Source of the DNA: Xanthobacter agilis
GTDB taxonomy: Bacteria > Pseudomonadota > Alphaproteobacteria > Rhizobiales > Xanthobacteraceae
Direction of reading: 5' to 3'
DNA length: 64,000 nt
Assembly: GCF_021730435.1 (NCBI RefSeq)
Contig: NZ_JABWGX010000017.1
Span: forward strand, 1-64,000
The stretch's first letter is position 1; the number at the start of each line of letters is the position of its first letter. The position numbers were made by a program, and so were the translations under genes. Positions 13,141 to 22,983 of the stretch are shown one piece after another. Under the pieces are notes generated by a model. The model saw only the letters and a program-made list of their open reading frames with translations, was not told the origin of the DNA and did no database searches.

Positions 13141-14084
13141 CGCCCCCCATGCCCGGCGGCGCGCTCCCCCCCTCCGCCGGCGCTCCGGCCTTTGCGCCAC
13201 CCGGCTCCACCCTGCGCATCCTGGAGCCGGCGGCGCAGCCGCCCCGCGGGCGGCTCGTGGCCTTCTACGACGGGCGCATTGCCGGCACGCGGCTCCACAG
13301 CGCCGCTGAAAACTGGCTGGACGATGGCGCCTACGCCCTCGGCATCGCCACTTACGCCCTCATCGATGGCGGGGAGGCGCTGGTCTATGATCCGCACATC
13401 TCGCTTGCCCATGCGCGGCTCGTGCGCGCCGCGGTGGAGGAGCGGGGGGCGCGGCGCGTGCGCCTCGTGTTGAGCCACTGGCACGACGACCATGTGGCCG
13501 GCAACGCGGTGTTCGCCGATTGCGAAATCATCGCCAGCGCCGAAACCGCGACCTTGCTCGAACAGCACCGGGCGCGGCTCGAAGGCGGCGACCCGCCCAT
13601 CACCCCCCTGATCCGGCCCAACAGCATCTTCCGCGGACGGCTCGATCTCACCGTGGGCCGCCTTTCCGTCACGCTTCACCAGATGGACATCCACAGCCGC
13701 GACGGGGTGGTGGCGCTGCTGCCCGGCGGCATCCTTCTGGCCGGCGACACGCTGGAAGACCCCATCACCTATGTGGACGAGGCGGACCGCCTCGCGGTGC
13801 ACCTTCAAAACCTCGACGCGCTCGCGGCGCTGCGCGCAACACACATCCTGCCCAATCATGGCGCGCCGGACGTGATCGCGGCCCAGGGGTACGGACCGGA
13901 GCTGATCGCGGCGACCAGGCTCTATGTCTCCAAACTATTGCGGCTGAAGGCGGAACCCGAGCTGGCCGCGCTCGACCTGCGCACCTTCGCGGCCGACGCC
14001 TTCGCCACCGGCGCCATCACCTATTTCGAGCCGTACGAGGCCGTGCACCGGCGCAATGTGGAGGCCATGCTCCATTCGCGATGA
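13137..14084 (+). CDS. Metallo-beta-lactamase-fold hydrolase
   Basis: 315 residues with the dinuclear-metal motif HWHDDH (in [13 protein letters not shown]), a later GDTLED Asp, and ILPNHG supplying another His. Substrate unknown; the fold includes thioesterases and glyoxalases. The GTG start overlaps the mutB stop, implying translational coupling; ATG 13149 is an alternative. The coupling suggests a role near methylmalonyl-CoA metabolism, for example hydrolysis of an acyl-thioester or a toxic by-product, which is only inference. Confidence 0.85.
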
Positions 14085-14330
14085 CCCGCCACCGGCCGCC
14101 ACGCCACACCTGTGGACACACCTGGACGTGGGGGACAGAATGGACCGGCTGAAGCGCTGTGCGGCCATCCGCCACAGAGCTTCAGGGACGCTGAACGCCT
14201 GACGCTGGAACAACGCTGTTCTGCTCCGAAAACTTCCAGCCGCTGAGCGATGACATCGCCCATTTGCGCACCGCGCCCGCTCGGCTCTTCCGGTGGGAGT
14301 GAAACCGGGTGAGGATGGCGCGCGTCGCCG

Positions 14331-16262
14331 TCACCCCGCCTTGACCAGCCCCCGCCCAGCCTGCACCGCACCGAGCAATCCTTCCGCCTTGGCGCAGATG
14401 GCGTCGGCGTCGAGGCCGGCCTGCGCGAGCTGGCGGGCTTGCGTGTCCTGGTCGATGTAGATGTCGGGCAAAACCATGGCCCGCACCTTCAGGCTCCCCC
14501 GGTCGAGCAGACCCTCGTCGGTAAGAAGCTGAAGCACATGGCTGCCGAAGCCGCCCACGGACCCCTCTTCCACCGTAATGAGCGCGCGGTGACCGGCGGC
14601 AAGCCTCAGAAGCAGATCGCGATCGAGGGGCTTGGCGAAACGGGCATCGGCCACGCTCACCTTCAGCCCCTTGGCCTCCAGCCGTTCGGCCGCCTTCAGG
14701 CAGTCGGCGAGGCGCGTGCCCAGGGCGACCAGGGCGAGGTCGCCCTCGCCCATACCCGACACCAGCCGGCCCATGCCGATGGGCAGCACCGCGCCCCGCT
14801 CCGGCCGGTCCACCCCCACGCCTTCGCCGCGCGGGAAGCGGATGGCGAGCGGCCCGTCGTTGTAGGCCACGGCAGTCGCCATCATATGGGTCAGCTCCGC
14901 TTCATCGGCGGGCGCCATCAGCACCATGCCGGGCAGACAGGCGAGAAAGGCGACGTCGAACGCCCCGGCATGGGTCGCCCCGTCGGCGCCCACAAGGCCC
15001 GCGCGATCAAGGATGAAGCGCACTGGCAAGCCCTGGAGCGCGACATCGTGCACCACCTGGTCATAGCCGCGCTGGAGAAAGGTGGAATAGATGGCGCAGA
15101 ATGGCTTGAAGCCTTCCGCCGCCAGCCCGGCGGCGAACGTCACCGCATGCTGCTCGGCGATACCCACGTCGAAGGTGCGCTGCGGATGGACCTGTCCGAA
15201 CAGGTCGAGCCCGGTGCCGGTGGGCATGGCGGCGGTCACGGCGACCACCTTGTCGTCGCGCCCGGCCTCCGCGATCAGGCTTTCGGCGAACACGCGCGTA
15301 TAGGACGGCGCGTTGGATTTCGCCTTCTGCTGCGCGCCGGTCAAGACATCGAACTTGACCACACCATGATACTTGTCAGCGCTGGCCTCGGCGGGGGCAT
15401 AGCCCTTGCCTTTCTGGGTCACCACATGGACCAGGATCGGCCCGCTCTTGGCGTCGCGGACGTTCTTCAGCACCGGCAGCAGGTGGTCGAGGTTGTGCCC
15501 GTCGATGGGGCCCACATAATAGAAGCCCAGTTCCTCGAACAGGGTGCCCCCGGTCCAGAAGCCGCGGGCGAACTCCTCGGCCCTCTGGGCGCCGCGCTCC
15601 ACGAACTTGGGCAGGCGGCCGGCGAGCTGCTTGCCAATCTCACGCAGCGACAGATAAGTCTGCCCGGAAATCAGCCGCGCCAGATACGCCGACATGGCTC
15701 CCGTGGGCGGGGCGATGGACATGTCGTTGTCGTTGAGAATGACGATGAGGCGGCTATCCATGGCGCCCGCATTGTTCATGGCCTCATAGGCCATGCCGGC
15801 GGACATGGCGCCATCGCCGATGACGCACACCACGTTGCGGTCCCCGCCCGAAAGGTCCCGCGCCACCGCCATGCCAAGCCCGGCCGAAATGGAGGTGGAG
15901 GAATGGGCCGCGCCGAACGGATCGTAGACGCTCTCGGAACGCTTGGTAAAACCGGAAAGGCCGCCACCCTGCCGCAGGGTGCGGATACGATCGCGCCGGC
16001 CGGTGAGAATCTTGTGAGGGTAGCACTGGTGCCCCACGTCCCAGATCAGCCGGTCATGGGGGGTATTGAAAACGCGGTGCAAAGCTACCGTCAACTCGAC
16101 CACGCCCAGCCCCGCCCCGAGGTGCCCACCGGTGACGGACACCGCGTCGATGGTCTCCGCGCGCAATTCCGCGGCGAGCTGGGCCAGCTTCTCCGGGGGC
16201 AGGCGCCGCACGTCGGCGGCATCCTTAATGGTATCGAGCAACGGGGTCTGCAAAGGCGTCAC
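14331..16262 (-). CDS. dxs: 1-deoxy-D-xylulose-5-phosphate synthase
   Basis: Thiamine-diphosphate enzyme joining pyruvate and glyceraldehyde 3-phosphate in the first step of the MEP isoprenoid pathway. Visible: [16 protein letters not shown], the TPP motif [26 protein letters not shown], and the C-terminal transketolase part with [14 protein letters not shown] and [11 protein letters not shown]. The GTG start at 16262 gives 643 residues, close to the family norm; the 44-codon open extension upstream has no homology. It is transcribed toward the left, 171 bp behind a glycosyltransferase-like gene. Confidence 0.95.
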   Translation of the reverse strand: MTPLQTPLLDTIKDAADVRRLPPEKLAQLAAELRAETIDAVSVTGGHLGAGLGVVELTVALHRVFNTPHDRLIWDVGHQCYPHKILTGRRDRIRTLRQGGGLSGFTKRSESVYDPFGAAHSSTSISAGLGMAVARDLSGGDRNVVCVIGDGAMSAGMAYEAMNNAGAMDSRLIVILNDNDMSIAPPTGAMSAYLARLISGQTYLSLREIGKQLAGRLPKFVERGAQRAEEFARGFWTGGTLFEELGFYYVGPIDGHNLDHLLPVLKNVRDAKSGPILVHVVTQKGKGYAPAEASADKYHGVVKFDVLTGAQQKAKSNAPSYTRVFAESLIAEAGRDDKVVAVTAAMPTGTGLDLFGQVHPQRTFDVGIAEQHAVTFAAGLAAEGFKPFCAIYSTFLQRGYDQVVHDVALQGLPVRFILDRAGLVGADGATHAGAFDVAFLACLPGMVLMAPADEAELTHMMATAVAYNDGPLAIRFPRGEGVGVDRPERGAVLPIGMGRLVSGMGEGDLALVALGTRLADCLKAAERLEAKGLKVSVADARFAKPLDRDLLLRLAAGHRALITVEEGSVGGFGSHVLQLLTDEGLLDRGSLKVRAMVLPDIYIDQDTQARQLAQAGLDADAICAKAEGLLGAVQAGRGLVKAG

Positions 16263-16394
16263 GGAACCACTCCGCGCCGGACCTGCCGGCGACAAGCGAG
16301 GCTTACACAGGGAAATGATACGGCGCAACGCGCCGCATACACCATTAGACCTGTGGCGTGCGCAACTCTTCGCGCCTGGGTGAGGCGGCTTCAA

Positions 16395-16421
16395 GGCGCC
16401 CGGATCAGGGGTCCGGGCGCC
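16395..16421 (-). terminator. Strong hairpin after the glycosyltransferase-like gene
   Basis: GGCGCCCGGA and TCCGGGCGCC form a perfect 10-bp stem with a seven-base loop 12 bp past the stop of the minus-strand gene. Only a short TTGAAG follows, so termination would be weak or Rho-assisted. Confidence 0.45.
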
Positions 16422-16433
16422 GGAAGGAGGGCG

Positions 16434-17948
16434 TCAGACGCCCGGCAGGAGTTTCGAGATCTGCCGCTGGATCTGCCACTTGAAGCCGGAGGGCAGATGC
16501 GCCCCCGGTTTCATGTGGCCGGTGAGATACTGCCAGGGCGCGATGAAATCTTCATCGGCGGCGAGTTCCGACACCTTCAGCTTACGGCCATCGGCAAGAC
16601 GGCGATCAAGCTGGATGCCCAGGGTGGGGCGCACATGGCCGAGGCGAATGGATCGCTCCACCAGCTCCGGCGAGACCGCGCCATCGTCCACCGCCTGGAA
16701 CAGAGCCTCGAACCAGACCCAGCCCAGCGGATTGTTGTGCGACACCCAGGGCTGATGAATCATGTCCGTATAATGGATCAGGCTGGTGACGCCGGGCTCG
16801 TAATATTCAAGATCGTTCCAGACGTGGGAAATCCTGCGCTCCGGCGGACGATTGTTCACCACCATCTCTTCCATGAGAGTCTTGTAAGTGAACTGGCCCC
16901 GATCCAGCCGGTCGATGATGTCGCCGATCTCCCACTTGAGGCGGCCACAATTGAGCAGCATCACCGAATTCTGCGCCACCCGGGCGGAGCCGGGGCGGAG
17001 CTTCACCGTAAGCACGTCGAAGTCGTCGTCCGGTACCGCCCAGAAGTTCCGGATGTCCTTGAACACCTGCATGTCGGAATCAACATAGGCGCCATAACCC
17101 TCATAGCCGCAGAGCTGCGGAATGAGGAAGCGCTGGAACGAGAACGGCGTCCCGCCCCGGTTCTTGGGGTCCTTGGCCTGGGGAATGGGGATGTTGGCGT
17201 CGGCGAGCGAAATCACATCCACGGCGATGGAGGAATAACGCTGGATGGAATCGGCCAGCACCGCCACCGCGAGCTCCTGCTCCGGCTCGGCGCCCACGAA
17301 CACCTTCACCGGCGACTGGATGCCCAGCGGGTGCAGCCGCGCCTTGGTGCGGTAGAGGATCTGCGCGAACTTCTCGAACTGGATATCGAAGCTCTGCTGC
17401 GCGTTGGACAGCTTGGTGCTACCCTCCAGATCCTTGAAGGTGCTGGCATAAGCCGTCCCGCCATCGACGCCGATGGTATAGATATCCTTCTCGCCCGCCA
17501 GCGCGAGCAGGCCGAGCGCGGCTTCGGCGCTGAAATAGGAGAGCGGCACCACCGGCCCCTCACCCCGGCGCTGGCTCTCGGGCGCGGTCTCGGCATCATA
17601 GGTGAGAAGGCGGCCTTCCTTCTCCAGCTTGGCGAGGATGGGCACCTCGCTCACATAGTCCGCGAGGGTTTTCTCCCGTGGGCGGAAGTCCTTGTGGGGG
17701 ATCCAGGGCACCACCAGGAAACGCGCATTGGCGTCGATGGCGTCGGCGCAGTCGGCAACCACGTCGATATCCACCGCATGGGCGAGCATCACCTTGCGGT
17801 CGCGAACCACATGGTTCAGCGCGAACAGGTGGTACTTTTCAGGGCCGTAGGTCCCGATATTCCCATAGGTCGGCCCCTTGCCGACGATGAGCCAGGGCTT
17901 GGCCCGGCGCTCCTCGAAACGGTCGAACCACTGAAAGAAGTTCTGCAC
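16434..17948 (-). CDS. Two-domain glycosyltransferase-like protein
   Basis: 504 residues from GTG 17948 (AGGGAA eight bases upstream). The N-terminal part (about 15-210) begins KPWLIVGKGPTYGNIGTYG and resembles Rossmann-like DUF115/MptE-type domains of glycan enzymes. The C-terminal part (about 215-500) looks like a nucleotide-sugar glycosyltransferase: KVFVGAEPEQELAVAVLADS, FQRFLIPQLCGYEGYGAYVDSD with DSD at 290-292 as the expected metal/sugar-nucleotide motif, and HPWxxHNNPLG-like HQPWVSHNNPLGWVWFEALF. Acceptor and sugar unknown; a cytoplasmic or peripheral membrane step of surface polysaccharide synthesis is likely, given the GT neighbours. Confidence 0.75.
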   Translation of the reverse strand: MQNFFQWFDRFEERRAKPWLIVGKGPTYGNIGTYGPEKYHLFALNHVVRDRKVMLAHAVDIDVVADCADAIDANARFLVVPWIPHKDFRPREKTLADYVSEVPILAKLEKEGRLLTYDAETAPESQRRGEGPVVPLSYFSAEAALGLLALAGEKDIYTIGVDGGTAYASTFKDLEGSTKLSNAQQSFDIQFEKFAQILYRTKARLHPLGIQSPVKVFVGAEPEQELAVAVLADSIQRYSSIAVDVISLADANIPIPQAKDPKNRGGTPFSFQRFLIPQLCGYEGYGAYVDSDMQVFKDIRNFWAVPDDDFDVLTVKLRPGSARVAQNSVMLLNCGRLKWEIGDIIDRLDRGQFTYKTLMEEMVVNNRPPERRISHVWNDLEYYEPGVTSLIHYTDMIHQPWVSHNNPLGWVWFEALFQAVDDGAVSPELVERSIRLGHVRPTLGIQLDRRLADGRKLKVSELAADEDFIAPWQYLTGHMKPGAHLPSGFKWQIQRQISKLLPGV

Positions 17949-18241
17949 AGCTCGATTCCCTGCGTGCTGCCCGACACGGCTTCCAACACGGAAACCATGG
18001 GGCGGCGAAACGTGCACGGAACCCGTCGGCGGCGGGTTGTCACCTGAGCGTGAGCACCCGATCTGACGGTTTCGCGCGGCGATCCGCACCAAATCCCAGG
18101 GCGCCTCCGCCCATCCTCGACGGCACCGGGGCCTGCCGTCAGGTAGCGCCAGCATAGCGAAGGCATCGCCGATTGGGAAACGGCTCAGGCGGTCCAAAAT
18201 GCCGCTGCCCCCGCCCGTCCACAGCCGGCCCCGGCGCAACC

Positions 18242-19255
18242 TCAATCCACCAGCAGTGCCGCCGCCGGCTGGCCGTACGACCCAAGGTGCAATTCCACCT
18301 CTGCGATATCGAAGCCGAAGCCGCCGAGCGCGCCACGCCAGCCGGAAAGGTCGATCTTGTAGGGATTCTCGCGCAGCAGCTGAACCTTCACAAAGGGCAG
18401 TCCCGCCTCCACCAGGGCACGCCAGTGGGTCAGGCTGGCATTGCCGGCCCCGTCCTGGAGCGCCAACACCTCCACCGTGGCGCCGCCGGCCTCCAGCGCC
18501 GCTTCCAGCGGCACTTCATAGGCGCGGATCACCGCATTCTTGTCGGCCAGGGCGCGCACGCCAGCGAAAAAGGCGCGGGTCGCGGGTCGCGCCAGGGCCG
18601 CCTGTTTCAACACGAAGAAATAGCTTTGGACATGGGGAGCGAAGAGAGCCGACGCGGTGGCCGCCACCACCTCGGCGCGGGACGCCGCGATGCGCGCGGC
18701 GAAGGCTGGAAACAGGCCGGGCGCGTGGTAGACGCTGTCATTGGCGAACCACAGGGCTTCGCAGTCCCAAAGCCGCGGCCACAGGCGCAGCACGCTCGCC
18801 CAGGCGGCGAAATCATAGCCATGGTTTTCCCGCACCACCACGGCATCGGCCACCTCCGGCCCCGGATCGAGGCAACGCAAATCCGCCCGGTCGGTGGTGG
18901 CGATCAAAACCACTCGGCAACCGCTGGCGCGCAGGCTGCGCCCATAGCTGAGGAGATGGGGCCAGAAGCGACCATCGGGCGAGAAGCTCACCAACAGGCA
19001 GACCGGTCCGCCGCCATCGGGAAGCGACCGCAACACCGCGAGGCGCTGCGCCTCCACGTCCGTGTCCTCGACCCCGCCCACCACCGCCGAGGCGCCTCCG
19101 GCATGCAGCAGCGACAAGGCCTTGCGCAAATTGTGCGCGGGATCGCGCCGGGCCAGCAGCTTCGCCGCAGCGGTCACGAGATGACGCGCCACCCGCGGGC
19201 GATCGATCCCCTCCTGAGCGGGGGCGGCCGGCGGATCGGACGGGTTCGCGGTCAT
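18242..19255 (-). CDS. Rhamnan-synthesis protein F-like (RgpF family)
   Basis: 337 residues from ATG 19255, with GGAAGG upstream. Features of the RgpF family: VLIATTDRADLRCL, VVRENHGYDFAAWASVL, LWFANDSVYHAPGLF, YEVPLEAALEAGG and the C-terminal ENPYKIDLSGWR. RgpF-type proteins add rhamnose or related sugars to cell-surface polysaccharide. It starts 5 bp after the GT2 gene stop, so the two are translationally linked. The sugar specificity here is not deducible. Confidence 0.82.
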   Translation of the reverse strand: MTANPSDPPAAPAQEGIDRPRVARHLVTAAAKLLARRDPAHNLRKALSLLHAGGASAVVGGVEDTDVEAQRLAVLRSLPDGGGPVCLLVSFSPDGRFWPHLLSYGRSLRASGCRVVLIATTDRADLRCLDPGPEVADAVVVRENHGYDFAAWASVLRLWPRLWDCEALWFANDSVYHAPGLFPAFAARIAASRAEVVAATASALFAPHVQSYFFVLKQAALARPATRAFFAGVRALADKNAVIRAYEVPLEAALEAGGATVEVLALQDGAGNASLTHWRALVEAGLPFVKVQLLRENPYKIDLSGWRGALGGFGFDIAEVELHLGSYGQPAAALLVD

Positions 19256-19260
19256 GGCCT

Positions 19261-20133
19261 TCACCTTCCCGTTGGAGCGGGCAGAGCGTCGAACAGACCG
19301 CGCAGCTTGCCGGCCCGCACCGCCACCCGGTGGGGATCGAGCAGGAGGCCCGCCAGCAGGCATCCGGCCAAAAGTTTCAGTGCCGTCGCAGTCCGAGAGC
19401 GCTCGCGGCGGTATTTGTCCCGCACATAGCGCTCGGACTGCTGCTTGAAACGGTTGATGGCGAAGGTCTGGGCAAAGCTGGGGGTCGACGACCCCCCGCC
19501 CGCGTGCACCGCCCGTGCCCCGGTCACCACCACGATGGGCATGTTCCGGGCGCGGGCACGCAGGGAGAGATCATCATCCTCGTGGTACAGGAAGATGGCT
19601 TCGTCGAACCCGCCCAGAGCCAGGAAGGCGTCGCGCTTCACCATGAAGGCCGCGCCATGGACGAAGCCGGTGCAATAATCGCCGGCGATCTCCTGCGCGT
19701 TCAGGCGGGCCCGACGCGGCACCTTGTCAAAAATGGTGCCCTCCTTGCGCATCCGCCGCCCGTCCTCGCCCATGATGGCCGGCATCAGGATGGCATCGTC
19801 GCCATAGGCGCGGGCGGCGGCGAACAGCGCATCCACCGCATCGCCCGCCAGAACGGCGTCGGGATTGAGAAACATGACGTAAGGGGTCTGCGCCCGGCGG
19901 GCACCCGCATTGCAGGCGGTACCGAAGCCGGCGTTGCGCCCCATGGGGACCACATCCGCCGGCCGCGACAGGCTCTCGCGCCAGGGCGTGCCTTCAGGAC
20001 TCGCATTGTCCACGATGATGACGGCGCAGTCATCCGGCACGCTTGCCACCGCGCGGGCAATCACGGCACCGCTGTTGTAGGTCACGAACACCACCGTCAG
20101 GCGCGGCGTGGCGACAAGGGATGTGGCGGACAA
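19261..20133 (-). CDS. GT2-family glycosyltransferase
   Basis: Nucleotide-sugar glycosyltransferase of the rhamnosyltransferase-like GT2 group: VVFVTYNSGAVIARAV at the N-terminus, IIVDNASPEGT, GRNAGFGTACNAGA, MFLNPDAVL as the DxD-type segment, GAAFMVKRDAFLALGGFDE and YHEDDDLSLRAR. A C-terminal hydrophobic stretch (LKLLAGCLLAGLLL) may anchor it. The start is uncertain: TTG 20133 has CCGAGG nearby and fits homologue length (290 residues), since no ATG lies between it and the divergent gene. It probably heads the GT2-RgpF unit for an envelope polysaccharide. Confidence 0.82.
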   Translation of the reverse strand: MSATSLVATPRLTVVFVTYNSGAVIARAVASVPDDCAVIIVDNASPEGTPWRESLSRPADVVPMGRNAGFGTACNAGARRAQTPYVMFLNPDAVLAGDAVDALFAAARAYGDDAILMPAIMGEDGRRMRKEGTIFDKVPRRARLNAQEIAGDYCTGFVHGAAFMVKRDAFLALGGFDEAIFLYHEDDDLSLRARARNMPIVVVTGARAVHAGGGSSTPSFAQTFAINRFKQQSERYVRDKYRRERSRTATALKLLAGCLLAGLLLDPHRVAVRAGKLRGLFDALPAPTGR

Positions 20134-20302
20134 GGGCGGCCTCGGCTTCCGGCGGCGCCGTCTCCCGCCCCGGGGAACGTGCCGGCCGCGCCTTTCCTGC
20201 CCTTCCCCGGCCGCGAAGACAAGCCCTCGGCACGGCACGCTCCGACCGGGCCAGCCGGCTGGCGGCTTAACAAAACGTGAAAATCCTCTAGAAGGCGCGA
20301 CC

Positions 20303-21595
20303 ATGCGGGACAGTTCCAGCGGGCGCGCGATGCGTCGTCATGTCTTTTTCGCGGCGGGCTACCACCCCATGACCGTCGCGGATCATTTCCGGGTGTTCGG
20401 CCGCGAGCTGAAGCGGTTCGGCTCGGTGTGGTCGGTCGATGCGAACGTGCTCGACGATGCGCCGCAGCCCACCCCCACCGGCGCCCTCTGGCGCGCCCGC
20501 GCCGCCGGACCGGGCTGGGAGACCCGCGCGACCTTCGAGATTCTCGCCTGGGACGACCTCGCCGCCGCCGACATGCAGCGGTCCCCCTGGTCCCATCTGA
20601 AAGGCCAGATCAACGCCGTGGCGGACATGATCGCGAGCGGCACCCTGGCGCGCTATTTCCGCGCCAGCCGACGTTACGGTCTGTTCTTCCTCTTCACCTA
20701 TCTGCTGCTGGCGACCCTGTGGATCATCGCCGCCAGCCTCGGCACAGCGGCCGGGCTCTGGCTTGGTCCCGTCATCGGCGGGCTTGGTGCCGGCATCGCC
20801 GGAGTCCTCATCGCCACGGCCTGCAGCTTCGCGCTGATGCGCTGGCCGGGGCGGCGACTGCATTTGAAGCAGTCCCTCGACCTAGCTGAATTTTCCGTGG
20901 ATTTCGCCCATGGCCGCCATCCCGAAGTGGACGCGCGGGTTGCCGCCTTCGCCCGCCGCATCGCCGCGGTGGAGGCCCAGGCCCGGGCGGGCGGAGATGT
21001 GGACGAAATCGTGGTCGCCGGCCACAGCCTCGGCGCCATGCATATGATCTGCGCCCTCGCCCAGGCGCTCGATCTCGATCCCGCATTCGGGCACACGGTG
21101 CCGGTGCGGCTCCTCACCCTGGGCAGCACCACCGCCAAGTTCGCCCTGCACCCGGCCGGCGCGCGGCTGCGCGCGGCGGCCGGGCGGGTGGCGGCGGCGC
21201 CCGCCATCGGCTGGCTGGAAATCCAGTCGCGGGACGATATCGTCAGCTTCTACAAGGTGAATCCCGTCACCCTCGGCCCCGCCGAGATCGTGGATCGCAA
21301 GTTGAAGCGCGGGGATTATTCCCATCGCCCCTTGGTCCGGCATGCCGCCATCCGCGACATGATTACCCCCGCCACCTACCGCCGCTTCAGCCTGGATGTG
21401 ATGCGACTGCACTGCCAGTGCTTCCTTGCGGGCGACAAGCGGGCAGCCCACGACTTCTATGCTTATGTCTGCGGCCCGCTGCCTTTCGATGCGCTGGCTG
21501 CGGACACCGGCGGCCTTCTGTCCTATGTGGACGAGAGCGGCCGGCTGAAGCCCCGGCCTGCGGGCACGAGCGCGCCTGCCCCCTCCAACCGTTGA
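20303..21595 (+). CDS. Membrane-anchored alpha/beta-hydrolase-like protein
   Basis: 430 residues. An N-terminal soluble segment (VFFAAGYHPMTVADHFRVF) is followed by two transmembrane helices (about 125-146 and 153-178) and a C-terminal domain with a nucleophile elbow GHSLG (Ser242) in EIVVAGHSLGAMHMI. A lipase/esterase-like activity is possible; substrate unknown. The following gene starts 7 bp after the stop, so they form an operon, divergent from the glycosyltransferase pair. The longer open frame upstream of ATG 20303 would overlap the divergent promoter region. Confidence 0.8.
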   Translation: MRDSSSGRAMRRHVFFAAGYHPMTVADHFRVFGRELKRFGSVWSVDANVLDDAPQPTPTGALWRARAAGPGWETRATFEILAWDDLAAADMQRSPWSHLKGQINAVADMIASGTLARYFRASRRYGLFFLFTYLLLATLWIIAASLGTAAGLWLGPVIGGLGAGIAGVLIATACSFALMRWPGRRLHLKQSLDLAEFSVDFAHGRHPEVDARVAAFARRIAAVEAQARAGGDVDEIVVAGHSLGAMHMICALAQALDLDPAFGHTVPVRLLTLGSTTAKFALHPAGARLRAAAGRVAAAPAIGWLEIQSRDDIVSFYKVNPVTLGPAEIVDRKLKRGDYSHRPLVRHAAIRDMITPATYRRFSLDVMRLHCQCFLAGDKRAAHDFYAYVCGPLPFDALAADTGGLLSYVDESGRLKPRPAGTSAPAPSNR

Positions 21596-21602
21596 GAGTG
21601 CG

Positions 21603-22193
21603 ATGACCCTGCTCGCCTTTTCCAAGATCGCCTGGGCCATCGGCGTGGTGGCCTGGTATGTGCTGCGGATCCCGTTCGAGCGCAAGGCGCGCCGTATGAA
21701 GGTTAGTGATGCCCGCCATCGCAACCTGCGCGACATGACATTGCTCACCATCTCCACTCTGGGACTTGGGGTGACGCCGACCCTCTACGCCCTCACCGGC
21801 CTGCCGCGCTTTGCCTCCTACCCCATCACTGTCATTCAGGTGGTGGCGGGCATCCTGGTGTTCCTGTTCGCCTTGTGGCTGTTCTGGCGCACCCACAAGG
21901 CCATTGGAAAATATTGGTCTGTGACCTTGGAGATCAAGGAAAAGCATGAGCTCGTCACCACCGGCATCTATGCCCAGGTGCGGCATCCCATGTACTCGGC
22001 TTTTTTCCTGTGGGGACTGGCGCAGGCGCTGCTTCTGCCGAACTGGATCGCGGGTCCGGCCGGGTTGATCGGCTTCGGCATCCTGTTCTTCTTCCGTGTG
22101 GGACGGGAGGAACAGATGATGCGCGAGGCCTTCGGCGCCGCATATGATGCCTATGTGCGCCGCACGAAGCGAGTCATCCCCGGCATCTATTGA
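21603..22193 (+). CDS. ICMT/PEMT-family membrane methyltransferase
   Basis: 196 residues with about four to five transmembrane helices and the family's C-terminal SAM-binding signature: GIYAQVRHPMYSAFFLW and FFFRVGREEQMMREAFGAAYDAY. Related proteins methylate isoprenylcysteine, phospholipid amines or other lipophilic acceptors at the membrane. Bacterial members have varied, mostly unknown substrates. It is likely co-expressed with the preceding hydrolase-like protein. Confidence 0.85.
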   Translation: MTLLAFSKIAWAIGVVAWYVLRIPFERKARRMKVSDARHRNLRDMTLLTISTLGLGVTPTLYALTGLPRFASYPITVIQVVAGILVFLFALWLFWRTHKAIGKYWSVTLEIKEKHELVTTGIYAQVRHPMYSAFFLWGLAQALLLPNWIAGPAGLIGFGILFFFRVGREEQMMREAFGAAYDAYVRRTKRVIPGIY

Positions 22194-22507
22194 CGCGCGC
22201 CCCCAGGGAACGAAGGGCGAAGCGGAACTGTCAGCGATTCGGTCCCGCTGCGTTCCCGGTTTTGCCCGCTCCGGTCCCGTTTCGGGACAGGAGCGACCGC
22301 GCCGCGACACGGAACCGGAACATCCCGACTGACCTGATTCGCTCCCGCTTCGTTCCGCATTCGCCCCCGTGGCGGACGGAGCCTGTGCCATTGCGATACA
22401 GCCCCGCCGCGCCGCGAACAAAAATAGAACGAAAGCGGCGAAGCGATTCGATCACGTCCCGTTCCCGAGACCCTCCACTCCTGTGCCGGAATGGGACAGG
22501 CCGCGCC
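22194..22507. repeat. Convergent intergenic region with imperfect direct repeats
   Basis: No gene seen. Three 23-bp words begin at 22236 (GATTCGGTCCCGCTGCGTTC), 22336 (GATTCGCTCCCGCTTCGTTC) and 22445 (GATTCGATCACGTCCCGTTC). Partial reverse-oriented relatives (GAACGAAAGCGGCGAAGCG near 22427) are also present, as is a hairpin GTCCCG-TTT-CGGGAC flanked by CTCC/GGAG near 22279-22303. The region separates the ICMT gene from convergent xseB. Confidence 0.55.
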
Positions 22508-22831
22508 TCAAACCTCCGGATCGAGGGGCATCAGGCCGGCGGGCTGGCCTTCCGCATCACGGGTGATGGTCTCGACGCGCGCTTCCGCCTGCTTGAGCAG
22601 CGCCTCGCAGCGGGCCTTCAGGGCCTCGCCGCGCTCGTAGATGGCGATGGATTCCTCTAGCGGCACATTGCCCTTTTCCAGGCTGGCAACGATGGATTCG
22701 AGCTGCGCCAACGCCTGCTCGAAGCTGAGGGAAGGCACATCCGCCGTGTTCGCCGCACTTGCCGCACTTGCCGCGTCCGCGGCCCCTTCCTTGGTACCGC
22801 GCCCCGAGCCGCGCGGGTTCAAACCAACCAT
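22508..22831 (-). CDS. xseB: Exodeoxyribonuclease VII small subunit
   Basis: 107 residues. It partners XseA in the exonuclease that degrades single-stranded DNA to oligonucleotides. The core is diagnostic: [28 protein letters not shown], then [23 protein letters not shown]. The N-terminal 35 residues are an Ala/Gly-rich extension beyond the usual 80-residue family, so a later start is conceivable, though no good internal site is seen. In other Hyphomicrobiales it is typically close to dxs; here the two are about 6 kb apart. Confidence 0.93.
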   Translation of the reverse strand: MVGLNPRGSGRGTKEGAADAASAASAANTADVPSLSFEQALAQLESIVASLEKGNVPLEESIAIYERGEALKARCEALLKQAEARVETITRDAEGQPAGLMPLDPEV

Positions 22832-22983
22832 GGCCGTCTCCTTGTGATTCCGTCGCGCCCAGCATAGCCGAGCGAAGACGCGCCCATGAAGCCGCGGAAA
22901 CGGGCAGCCTCAAGGCGTCTCGAGGGGTGGCCCAACCGCGGCCCCTTTGCTAGAAGCGCGGCATTCAGATGGAAAGTCGAACC

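Noticed and set aside
14439-18047. 1202-codon plus-strand open frame
   Set aside because: It runs antisense across dxs and the glycosyltransferase-like gene, both with clear family motifs, and its own translation has no recognisable domain. High GC keeps the antisense frame open.
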